Positions 1 through 6,860 of a stretch of DNA of 6,860 nt are shown in pieces. The first letter of the stretch is position 1; each line of letters starts with the position of its first letter. The DNA lies in the NCBI GenBank assembly GCA_003541895.1, contig DPLR01000431.1, positions 1-6,860 on the forward strand, written 5' to 3'. The notes beneath the pieces were generated by a model. It saw only the letters and a list, made by a program, of their open reading frames with translations. It was not told the origin of the DNA and did no database searches. The DNA comes from Cytophagales bacterium (GTDB taxonomy: Bacteria > Bacteroidota > Bacteroidia > Cytophagales > Cyclobacteriaceae). The position numbers and the translations under genes were made by a program.

Positions 1-1143
1 TTCCATCACATCGTAAAAACTAAAAAACGAAGCGGTGTCTTTGCTCTCAGACGGAATAAGTTTGGCATACGTTGAACGTGACATCGATTGAATGCCGCCC
101 ATCACAAAGCCAAGCAAAGCGGCCAATGTGTAAAATGAAATCTTGTCTTGCAACCAATAGCCCATCACGCAAATCAATATCCAGATGACGAGTGCAACGC
201 TGATGGCGAAGCGATTGCCTTTTCGCTTTGAAATCCATGCAAAAAGAAATGCTCCAGCAATCGCCAACAGTTGAAGAATAAGAACTACTAAAATCATTTC
301 GTTGGCTTTCATGTGTATCACTTTATCGCCAAACAAAGGAGCGAGCAACATTACGGTTTGCACACCCATGCTGAAGATAAAAAAGGCGAGCAAGAAAATT
401 TTTATTACTGCTTGTTGTCTTACCCAGTGAAATACTTTTTTGAGTTCGGCTATTCCTTTCCCAAAAACATGGCCGCTCACTTTTTTTCCAGTGGGTCTGT
501 CATGTAAATAATAAAAAGCAATCTGCGAAAAGCTGAGCCACCAAATCCCTACCAAGATAAATCCAAAGCGTGTTGCTGCCGTGGCGTTATCGAAACCAAA
601 CCACTGGTACTGCAAAATCATGATCAAGTTGACGATGAGTAAAATAACGCTGCCCGTATACCCCATGGCAAATCCGCGTGCACTGACTTTATCCATCATG
701 TCGGGAGTTGCAACTTCCGGTAGAAAGCCATTGTAAAAAACCAGCGATCCTGCATAACCAACACTGGCTAGCACTGCACAAATAATTCCGTAACCAATAT
801 TTTCGCCTGTAAAAAAGTAAAGACCAATGCACGCTGATGAACCCAAATAAGTGAAAGCCTGCATGAACCTTTTCTTTATACCGACATAATCGGCCACGCC
901 TGATAATGTAGGTGAGAGTAGCACAATCACAAGAAATGAAAATGAGATGGCATACGAATAGAGCACTGAGTTCTTGATGTCAATCCCTAAAAAGTTGACG
1001 GTGTCTCCGTGAAACGCCTCTTGTGTGGTGGCCAAGTAATACACTGGAAAAATGGCTGTAGTTACAATTAAGTTGTATACAGAGTTCGACCAATCGTACG
1101 AAGCCCAGACATTAATCAGGCGTCTGCTATTTTTTGCTAACAT
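1..1143 (-). CDS. UMF1-family MFS transporter (Atg22-like), 3' end outside window
   Basis: Reading the minus strand from ATG at 1143 gives 381 uninterrupted residues to the window edge, so the protein is partial at its C-terminus; the family is usually about 420-450 residues. It is a polytopic inner-membrane protein. Hydrophobic segments lie near residues 24-38, 62-80, 96-111, 117-138, 158-178, 194-212, 248-270, 284-304, 312-330 and 337-355. Family-typical motifs are the N-terminal WASYDWSNSVYN (13-24), an MFS motif-A-like loop GVADYVGIKKR (82-92), and SMSRSTYAKLIP (353-364). These match the UMF1 group of the major facilitator superfamily, related to the yeast vacuolar effluxer Atg22; the bacterial substrate is not established. 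The start fits because the WASYDW motif normally lies just after a short polar N-terminus. No Shine-Dalgarno sequence precedes it. It lies 169 bp downstream of the Crp-like gene on the same strand and probably has its own promoter. Confidence 0.88.
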   Translation of the reverse strand, partial: MLAKNSRRLINVWASYDWSNSVYNLIVTTAIFPVYYLATTQEAFHGDTVNFLGIDIKNSVLYSYAISFSFLVIVLLSPTLSGVADYVGIKKRFMQAFTYLGSSACIGLYFFTGENIGYGIICAVLASVGYAGSLVFYNGFLPEVATPDMMDKVSARGFAMGYTGSVILLIVNLIMILQYQWFGFDNATAATRFGFILVGIWWLSFSQIAFYYLHDRPTGKKVSGHVFGKGIAELKKVFHWVRQQAVIKIFLLAFFIFSMGVQTVMLLAPLFGDKVIHMKANEMILVVLILQLLAIAGAFLFAWISKRKGNRFAISVALVIWILICVMGYWLQDKISFYTLAALLGFVMGGIQSMSRSTYAKLIPSESKDTASFFSFYDVME

Positions 1144-1211
1144 GGTTTTTGGTTAAGGGGTGTGAAAAGATAATACTGTTTTGTAAACGCATATCATTAC
1201 CTAAATCATTT

Positions 1212-1235
1212 TTTTGAATTATTATTTATTCAAAA
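1212..1235. repeat. 8-bp perfect inverted repeat in the MFS upstream region
   Basis: TTTTGAAT (1212-1219) and ATTCAAAA (1228-1235) are exact reverse complements separated by 8 bp of A/T. The right arm overlaps the candidate -7 element. It could be an operator for a dimeric regulator, since Crp/Fnr proteins bind interrupted palindromes such as TTGAT-N4-ATCAA, although the half-site spacing differs here. It could also be a weak hairpin after the upstream Crp-like gene. It has almost no G/C, so it would be a poor intrinsic terminator, and chance is possible in such AT-rich DNA. Confidence 0.35.
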
Positions 1236-1238
1236 GTA
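1231..1238 (-). promoter_or_regulatory. candidate Bacteroidetes -7 element upstream of the MFS gene
   Basis: On the minus strand this reads TACTTTTG, a full match to the Bacteroidetes -7 consensus TAnnTTTG. It lies about 88 bp upstream of the MFS start, so the transcript would have a leader of roughly 80 nt. I see no well-spaced TTTG -33 element: the nearest TTG triplets sit at spacers of about 7 and 26 bp. The call therefore rests on the -7 match and its location in the only non-coding gap before the gene. Confidence 0.35.
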
Positions 1239-1312
1239 GCTGGAGCAACCACTTTCTCCTTTGACAAATATCAAAAAGCAACGCGAGGATGTTGCCGATT
1301 CAATACAACAGT

Positions 1313-1876
1313 TTATGCTTTACTCCTGATACGACTCAGCGTCTCTTGTGTTATGCCGAGATAAGAAGCAATGTAACCCAGTGGAACCCGCTGTAAAATG
1401 TGAGGTGATTTCTCGATCAGATTTTCATAGCGATCTTTTGCCTCTTTAAAATGATTGGCCAAAAATCGTTCTTCCAACATTACATAATAGCGTTCAAGCA
1501 TGATTCTTCCCATGCGTTCAATGTCACCATGTTTCTGATAAAGAGTTTGAAGCTTGGTGTAGTCAATAGAATACAGTACACTATCTTCAATAAGCTGAAT
1601 AAATTCTATGCTTGGCTTTCGGCTGATGAAACTGAAGAACGATGTGACAAAATTATTTTCAAACGCAAGCCAGTAGGTAATCTCTTTGCCATCCAAATTA
1701 TAATAGCCGCGCAAACAGCCGTGCTCCAAAAAATAAACGTGGTCGCACGTTTTTCCTTCCGTAATAAGAAATGAGCCTTTAGTCAATTCAATTTTTCGAA
1801 GGGCCGATTCCATATCGCGCATGGCGCTGCTACCCAGGCTGCTATACTTATTAATGTGTTCGAACAGTTTGTTCAT
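1313..1876 (-). CDS. Crp/Fnr-family transcriptional regulator
   Basis: A 187-residue protein with an N-terminal cyclic-nucleotide-binding-type beta-barrel (about 20-108), a long dimerisation helix (about 112-142) and a short C-terminal helix-turn-helix (about 163-185; LGYIASYLGITQETLSRIR). The pattern IASYLGIT-x-ETLSRIR is typical of the small Crp/Fnr regulators abundant in Bacteroidetes. The canonical cAMP pocket signature (a GE dipeptide followed by an R-S/T pair) is not visible; the corresponding stretch reads ENNFVTSFFSFISRKPSIEF, so cAMP binding is unlikely and the ligand is unknown. No Fnr-type cysteine cluster is present (only C44 and C54). I chose ATG at 1876 because homologues usually begin with a similar short M-x-x-L-x-x-HI segment. 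An in-frame TTG at 1894, with AAGGA 9 nt upstream, would add six residues and cannot be excluded. The gene diverges from the GH32 gene with only 34 bp between starts, so regulation of that gene or of itself is plausible. Confidence 0.87.
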   Translation of the reverse strand: MNKLFEHINKYSSLGSSAMRDMESALRKIELTKGSFLITEGKTCDHVYFLEHGCLRGYYNLDGKEITYWLAFENNFVTSFFSFISRKPSIEFIQLIEDSVLYSIDYTKLQTLYQKHGDIERMGRIMLERYYVMLEERFLANHFKEAKDRYENLIEKSPHILQRVPLGYIASYLGITQETLSRIRSKA

Positions 1877-1910
1877 AAAATTTGTAATTTTCAATATAAA
1901 AATTCCTTCA
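1877..1910. promoter_or_regulatory. 34-bp divergent intergenic region between the regulator and GH32 genes
   Basis: This gap separates the two divergent start codons and is strongly AT-rich. It contains AAAATT (1877-1882), AATTTT (1886-1891) and AAAATT (1899-1904), the first two forming a 6-bp inverted repeat around TGT. TAATTTTC (1885-1892, plus) is one base off the -7 consensus TAnnTTTG and could serve the GH32 gene with a leader of about a dozen bases, but no well-spaced -33 TTTG accompanies it. The space is too small for two separate promoters, so at least one must overlap the neighbouring coding sequence. Element calls here are weak; the geometry is certain apart from the TTG/ATG start ambiguity of the regulator. 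Confidence 0.4.
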
Positions 1911-3464
1911 ATGAATTATAAATTTCTTACCGTCCTTTCTGCAATAATTTTATTGAACTGTACGGCAGATAAAAAAAACACTATAGATTCAACTTATTAC
2001 ACCGAAAAGTTTCGGCCGCAATTTCATTTTACTCCAGAGCACAACTGGATGAACGACCCGAATGGAATGGTCTATTATGAGGGTGAGTATCATTTGTTCT
2101 ACCAACATTATCCCGATGGAAATGTGTGGGGACCGATGCACTGGGGCCACGCGGTGAGTAAAGATTTAATCCATTGGCAGCATCTGCCGATCGCACTTTT
2201 CCCCGATAGCCTCGGAATGATTTTTTCGGGCAGCGCTGTTGTTGATACTGAAAATACTTCGGGCTTAGGTTCAAAAGAGAACCCGGCTATGGTAGCCATC
2301 TTTACTCAGCATTTAATGAAAGATGAAAAAGCGGGTCGGCATGATTTCCAAAACCAGAGCATCGCGTTTAGCCTTGACAAAGGAAGAACGTGGAAGAAAT
2401 ATGAAAATAATCCGGTGCTGAAAAATCCGGGCAAACATGATTTCAGAGATCCAAAAGTTTTTTGGCATGAAAGCTCAAAACAGTGGATTATGATTTTGGC
2501 TGTACAAGATCATGTTGAGTTGTATGGTTCGCCCAATCTCAAGTCGTGGAAGTTGCTTTCTGAATTTGGATACAAGTTCGGTTACCACGGTGGTGTTTGG
2601 GAGTGCCCTGATTTATTTGAATTGCCGATAGCAAACACAGACAATAAAAAATGGGTAATGTTGGTGAGCATTAATCCGGGCGCAGTAAATGGTGGCTCTG
2701 GCACACAATATTTTATTGGTGACTTTGATGGAAAAAAATTTACTCCTGATTCGAAAGAAAGCCAATGGATTGATTATGGAAAAGACAACTATGCAGGCGT
2801 AACATGGAATAATGTTCCTGCCAGCGATGGGCGCAGATTATTTTTAGGCTGGATGAGCAATTGGCAATACGCCACCGTGGTGCCGACAACCATTTGGAGG
2901 AGTGCGATGACATTGCCCAGAACTCTGGAATTGATCGAGACCGATTCAGGCCAACGCATTGCTTCGTCTCCTGTGAAAGAAACTACCGCCTTGCGAAAAG
3001 ACACTGCCAGTTATACTGCTCTATTATCAGCTGGTGAGCAGCAGAGTCGTGAAATAATTTTGGACAGCAAAGAATTTGAAATTGATTTGCCGATCGATTT
3101 AGAAAAAGGCAATGAATCTTTTTCAATAGAATTGATGAATGATAATGCTGAGCAATTGATCATCGGGTTTGATGGAGATGCCAACCAATTTTATATTGAT
3201 CGCACGAAAGCAGGTGGTCAGGAATTCTCAAAAGATTTTGGAGGCAAGCATTTGGGTAAACGATCGTTCAGCAATAAAAACATCAGACTAAAATTATTCA
3301 TCGATGATTCTTCCGTAGAATTATTTACTGATTCAGGATCGCTTGTGATGTCTGAATTATTTTTCCCGGAGCAACCTTTTACAAAATTGAAATTGCGCTC
3401 ATCGAAAGGAGTAACCGCAAACCAAATGACATTGTATTCGTTGAAATCAATTTGGCGAAATTAA
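1911..3464 (+). CDS. GH32 family glycoside hydrolase, lipoprotein (levanase/inulinase/invertase type)
   Basis: A 517-residue enzyme predicted to release fructose from beta-fructosides (levan, inulin or sucrose). Residues 1-17 form a signal peptide ending ILLNC, with C17 the probable lipidated cysteine; Asn at -1 is not the classic lipobox residue. The GH32 five-bladed propeller spans about 34-340 and shows all three catalytic signatures: WMNDPNG (46-52, nucleophile D49), FRDPK (178-182, transition-state stabiliser D180) and WECPDLF (230-236, acid/base E231). GSAVVD (107-112) and DNYAGVTW (292-299) are further family motifs. The C-terminal beta-sandwich (about 350-517) carries DDSSVELF (465-472). 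Length is normal for single-module GH32 enzymes, with no extra binding module. I took ATG at 1911 because it immediately gives the signal peptide; the in-frame extension back to 1821 overlaps the regulator and has no family-like content. Exo versus endo action and exact substrate cannot be settled here. No SusC/D pair, fructokinase or sugar porter is adjacent in the window. Confidence 0.94.
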   Translation: MNYKFLTVLSAIILLNCTADKKNTIDSTYYTEKFRPQFHFTPEHNWMNDPNGMVYYEGEYHLFYQHYPDGNVWGPMHWGHAVSKDLIHWQHLPIALFPDSLGMIFSGSAVVDTENTSGLGSKENPAMVAIFTQHLMKDEKAGRHDFQNQSIAFSLDKGRTWKKYENNPVLKNPGKHDFRDPKVFWHESSKQWIMILAVQDHVELYGSPNLKSWKLLSEFGYKFGYHGGVWECPDLFELPIANTDNKKWVMLVSINPGAVNGGSGTQYFIGDFDGKKFTPDSKESQWIDYGKDNYAGVTWNNVPASDGRRLFLGWMSNWQYATVVPTTIWRSAMTLPRTLELIETDSGQRIASSPVKETTALRKDTASYTALLSAGEQQSREIILDSKEFEIDLPIDLEKGNESFSIELMNDNAEQLIIGFDGDANQFYIDRTKAGGQEFSKDFGGKHLGKRSFSNKNIRLKLFIDDSSVELFTDSGSLVMSELFFPEQPFTKLKLRSSKGVTANQMTLYSLKSIWRN

Positions 3465-3484
3465 ATAAGCGCAAACAAATCCAA

Positions 3485-3514
3485 TTCGTAACTTTACTCA
3501 TCGCACTAACTTTA
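3485..3514 (+). promoter_or_regulatory. candidate promoter for the ACBP-rsmE unit
   Basis: The 58-bp gap after the GH32 gene holds TTCG (3485-3488), an 18-bp spacer and TAACTTTA (3507-3514), resembling the Bacteroidetes pattern TTTG / TAnnTTTG with one mismatch in each box. A second identical TAACTTTA lies at 3489-3496. Initiation would fall only a few bases before the ACBP start at 3523. Read-through from the GH32 gene is the alternative, since I see no terminator hairpin in the gap. Confidence 0.3.
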
Positions 3515-3522
3515 AAACAACT

Positions 3523-3786
3523 ATGTCTATCCTTGAAAATTTTAACGCGGCTGTTGCTCAATCAAAAGATTTACCGGCACGCCCAAGTAATGAAGATTTA
3601 CTTCAACTCTATGCACTTTTCAAACAAGCTACGGAAGGCGATGTAGTTGGCGAACGGCCCGGTGGTTTTGATTTCAAGGCCATCGCTAAGTTTGATGCGT
3701 GGGCGGAGAAAAAAGGAATCGGCAAAGAAGAAGCCATGCAGTCGTATGTAAACTTAGTCGAACGACTGAAAAAAGAGCTAGCCTGA
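3523..3786 (+). CDS. acyl-CoA-binding protein (ACBP family)
   Basis: An 87-residue cytosolic protein covering the whole ACBP fold (four-helix bundle), the same size as eukaryotic ACBP/diazepam-binding inhibitor. It binds medium- and long-chain acyl-CoA esters and is thought to buffer and carry them. Signature stretches are LLQLYALFKQATEGD (26-40), ERPGGFDFKAIAKFDAW (44-60) and EEAMQSYVNLVERLK (69-83). By alignment to the bovine protein, the ligand-binding residues Y28, K32, K54 and Y73 correspond to Y30, K34, K56 and Y75; bovine Y31 is replaced by F33. There is no signal peptide or membrane segment. The start ATG places the first helix (FNAAVAQSKDL) normally; no Shine-Dalgarno is visible. Its TGA stop is directly followed by the GTG start of rsmE, so the two are very probably co-transcribed, although no functional link is known. 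ACBPs are widespread in eukaryotes but patchy in bacteria. Confidence 0.95.
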   Translation: MSILENFNAAVAQSKDLPARPSNEDLLQLYALFKQATEGDVVGERPGGFDFKAIAKFDAWAEKKGIGKEEAMQSYVNLVERLKKELA

Positions 3787-4473
3787 GTGAACTTGTTTTT
3801 CCAACCCAACATCCCTCAAGGAATATTTTATCTTGATCGTGAAGAATCGCATCATGCCGTTCGGGTGTTGCGCATGGATCAAGGCACGCCCATTGATTTA
3901 ACTGATGGGCACGGTTCTTTTTATAAAGCGATCATCACCAATGCCAATGCGAAGCAATGCGAGTTTAAAATTGAAGAAACCACTCGCATTGAGAAAAAGA
4001 ATTTCTCCATTCACATTGCTGTTGCTCCAACCAAAAATGCCGACCGCATCGAATGGTTTGTCGAGAAAGCAACCGAGATCGGAATAGATGAAATTAGTTT
4101 TATGCTATGCCAAAATTCGGAGCGCAAAGTGATCAACCTTGAGCGCATAGAAAAAATTGCCGTGAGTGCTATGAAGCAATCGCAGCAAGCGTGGCTTCCA
4201 AAAATAAATGGAATGATTCCATACAAAAATATTCTTGCCAATTCTGCCGATCAAAAATTTATTGCGTTCGTTGATTCAGCCAATCAAAAACTACTAAAAT
4301 CGGCTGCCATTCCTCAAAAAAAATATTTGGTTCTCATCGGCCCCGAAGGAGATTTTTCAAAAGAAGAATTGGAACAGGCTTTACAAAATGATTTTGTGAA
4401 AGTAAGCTTGGGACAAAACCGATTGAGAACGGAAACTGCGGCACTCATGGCCTGCGTTCAATTGAATTGGTGA
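3787..4473 (+). CDS. rsmE: 16S rRNA (uracil-1498-N3)-methyltransferase RsmE
   Basis: A 228-residue SPOUT-class methyltransferase (E. coli RsmE is 243) that uses S-adenosylmethionine to methylate N3 of U1498 in helix 44 of 16S rRNA. The N-terminal PUA-like RNA-binding domain is about residues 1-68, with SHHAVRVLRM at 21-30. The trefoil-knot catalytic domain follows (about 72-228), with EKATEIGI (93-100), the SAM-loop motif LIGPEGDF (183-190) and the knot motif LGQNRLRTETAAL (208-220), which are diagnostic. The start is GTG at 3787, directly after the ACBP TGA with zero gap. It is favoured because MNLFFQP at the N-terminus matches homologues, and the next in-frame ATG (residue 30) would destroy the PUA domain. 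AAAGAG about 9 nt upstream is a weak possible ribosome-binding site; translational coupling to the ACBP gene is likely. It converges with the gene ending at 4514. Confidence 0.96.
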   Translation: MNLFFQPNIPQGIFYLDREESHHAVRVLRMDQGTPIDLTDGHGSFYKAIITNANAKQCEFKIEETTRIEKKNFSIHIAVAPTKNADRIEWFVEKATEIGIDEISFMLCQNSERKVINLERIEKIAVSAMKQSQQAWLPKINGMIPYKNILANSADQKFIAFVDSANQKLLKSAAIPQKKYLVLIGPEGDFSKEELEQALQNDFVKVSLGQNRLRTETAALMACVQLNW

Positions 4474-4506
4474 ATTCTATCTGAAAGAAAACCGTAACAG
4501 AATTCA
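4471..4506 (+). terminator. weak candidate terminator at the rsmE 3' end
   Basis: TGAATTCT (4471-4478), which includes the rsmE stop codon, and AGAATTCA (4499-4506) are perfect reverse complements with a 20-nt loop, followed on the plus strand by a T-rich run (about 4511-4526). The stem is AT-rich and the loop long, and both arms contain the palindrome GAATTC, so this is a marginal hairpin. It sits where a terminator is expected, between convergent genes 40 bp apart. On the minus strand no T-tract follows, so it would not end the opposite gene well. Confidence 0.25.
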
Positions 4507-4513
4507 GTGATTT

Positions 4514-5017
4514 CTATTTTATTTTTATACAACGGCCATTGGTGTAGGTTGTAAAGTTTTCTCCATCTCTAGATATCTCAAATTTTACGTTGATGCTTTT
4601 GTCTTTCAACAATCGATAGGTCAATTTAAAAACAGGGGAAGAATTTTGCTTGTCACTTTGCATAACAACGGTGGAGTCTGCGTGTAGAACTTTATAATTA
4701 ATAACATGACCTTCGTTGTCAAAATAGATTGCCACCGAAGAACCTGAAGCATCTGGATACACAATCATCAAATCATCATGAATAATTTTCGGTTTGTCCT
4801 TTGTGGCGGGATACTCCGAATGATTTTTACGCAAAATTATTTTCTTATCAAGTTCAGGCAAAAATGTAAATGACCCTTTTCCCTTGCCCGGTTCACCATC
4901 ACCCTCGCCTTTCCACTCGCCAACCAGCCATTGCCATTTATCTAAATAGCTGGGTTGTTGTGCAAAGCAAGTAGATGAAGCAAGAATCATTATCGCAGTA
5001 ACAATCATTATTTTCAT
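4514..5017 (-). CDS. small secreted lipocalin-like protein, function unknown
   Basis: A 167-residue protein with an N-terminal signal peptide (MKIMIVTAIMILASSTCFA, probable signal peptidase I cleavage before QQPSY). C17 lacks a Leu at -3, so a lipoprotein is less likely. The mature part of about 148 residues begins with the pattern WQWLVGEWKGEGDGEPGKG (29-47), followed by alternating hydrophobic beta-strands and ending with Y-x-x-GRCIKIK. The W-x-x-G-x-W-x-G opening and the all-beta look resemble lipocalin-like/DUF1579-type proteins, in which a small beta-barrel may hold a hydrophobic ligand; that assignment is from pattern only. Two cysteines exist (C17 in the leader and C163), so no internal disulfide is expected after cleavage. 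The gene stands alone between the convergent rsmE and divergent ligA. Starting at ATG 5017 gives an intact signal peptide; no Shine-Dalgarno is visible. I do not recognise a specific role. Confidence 0.8.
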   Translation of the reverse strand: MKIMIVTAIMILASSTCFAQQPSYLDKWQWLVGEWKGEGDGEPGKGKGSFTFLPELDKKIILRKNHSEYPATKDKPKIIHDDLMIVYPDASGSSVAIYFDNEGHVINYKVLHADSTVVMQSDKQNSSPVFKLTYRLLKDKSINVKFEISRDGENFTTYTNGRCIKIK

Positions 5018-5077
5018 TTTTGGGAATTTTATTCTTCAATATAATAAATCCGTGTCAAGGCCTGAATCAAATTGTGA

Positions 5078-5108
5078 ATTGCGGTTTGCCTTCAACCTTT
5101 TATCTTTA
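5078..5108 (+). promoter_or_regulatory. candidate ligA promoter
   Basis: ATTG (5078-5081), a 19-bp spacer and TATCTTTA (5101-5108) approximate the Bacteroidetes sigma-A pattern TTTG-N19-TAnnTTTG, with one mismatch in each box. The start of transcription would fall near 5114-5116, leaving a leader of under 10 nt before the ligA ATG. It lies in the 105-bp divergent gap between the secreted-protein gene and ligA. Confidence 0.4.
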
Positions 5109-5116
5109 TTGGTTGA

Positions 5117-6860
<1,744 letters not shown>

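Noticed and set aside
1451..1774. 107-residue plus-strand open frame
   Set aside because: It lies entirely inside the Crp-like gene on the other strand, whose protein is a clear family match; the shadow has no recognisable domain.
1821..1910. N-terminal extension of the GH32 open frame by 30 residues
   Set aside because: It overlaps the opposite-strand regulator gene and precedes a proper lipoprotein signal peptide starting at ATG 1911.
3489..3514. Two copies of TAACTTTA 18 bp apart as a possible repeat element
   Set aside because: Only two 8-bp copies; better read as one -7-like box plus chance similarity than as a repeat family.
4458..4467. Palindrome TTCAATTGAA near the rsmE end
   Set aside because: Within coding sequence, short and AT-rich; no flanking feature suggests an operator or terminator.

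Overview
The window comes from a bacterial chromosome, most probably a Bacteroidota (Bacteroidetes) species of the Cytophagales/Cyclobacteriaceae type. The evidence is indirect. Base composition is moderately AT-rich. Starts usually lack Shine-Dalgarno sequences, and several genes are preceded by sequences resembling the Bacteroidetes -7 element TAnnTTTG. The Crp/Fnr-like regulator has the short, non-canonical form common in this phylum, and the GH32 enzyme has a lipoprotein signal. I cannot assign a genus from sequence alone.

Layout from left to right. Positions 1-1143 (minus) hold the first 381 residues of a UMF1/Atg22-like MFS transporter that runs off the left edge. A 169-bp spacer (1144-1312) carries a likely promoter element and an 8-bp inverted repeat. 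Positions 1313-1876 (minus) encode a Crp/Fnr-family regulator. Only 34 bp away and divergent, 1911-3464 (plus) encodes a lipoprotein GH32 fructan/sucrose hydrolase with its catalytic triad intact. Positions 3523-3786 (plus) encode an acyl-CoA-binding protein. Its TGA stop abuts the GTG start of rsmE (3787-4473, plus), the 16S rRNA m3U1498 methyltransferase. Convergent to rsmE is a small secreted lipocalin-like protein of unknown role (4514-5017, minus). Divergent from that, ligA (5123 to the right edge, plus) encodes NAD-dependent DNA ligase, cut off before its BRCT domain.

The genes do not form one pathway. Two small units stand out: the regulator/GH32 divergent pair, where a control link is plausible but unproven, and the tightly packed ACBP-rsmE pair. 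The rest is housekeeping (ligA, rsmE) or general transport and envelope function. I found no mobile element, CRISPR array, RNA gene or defence-like system, and no convincing novel multi-gene system. The points most worth checking are the very short shared regulatory region, the isolated GH32 gene without SusC/D or fructokinase next to it, the regulator's non-cAMP type binding pocket, and the ACBP-rsmE coupling. No stretch over 300 bp lacks a gene.
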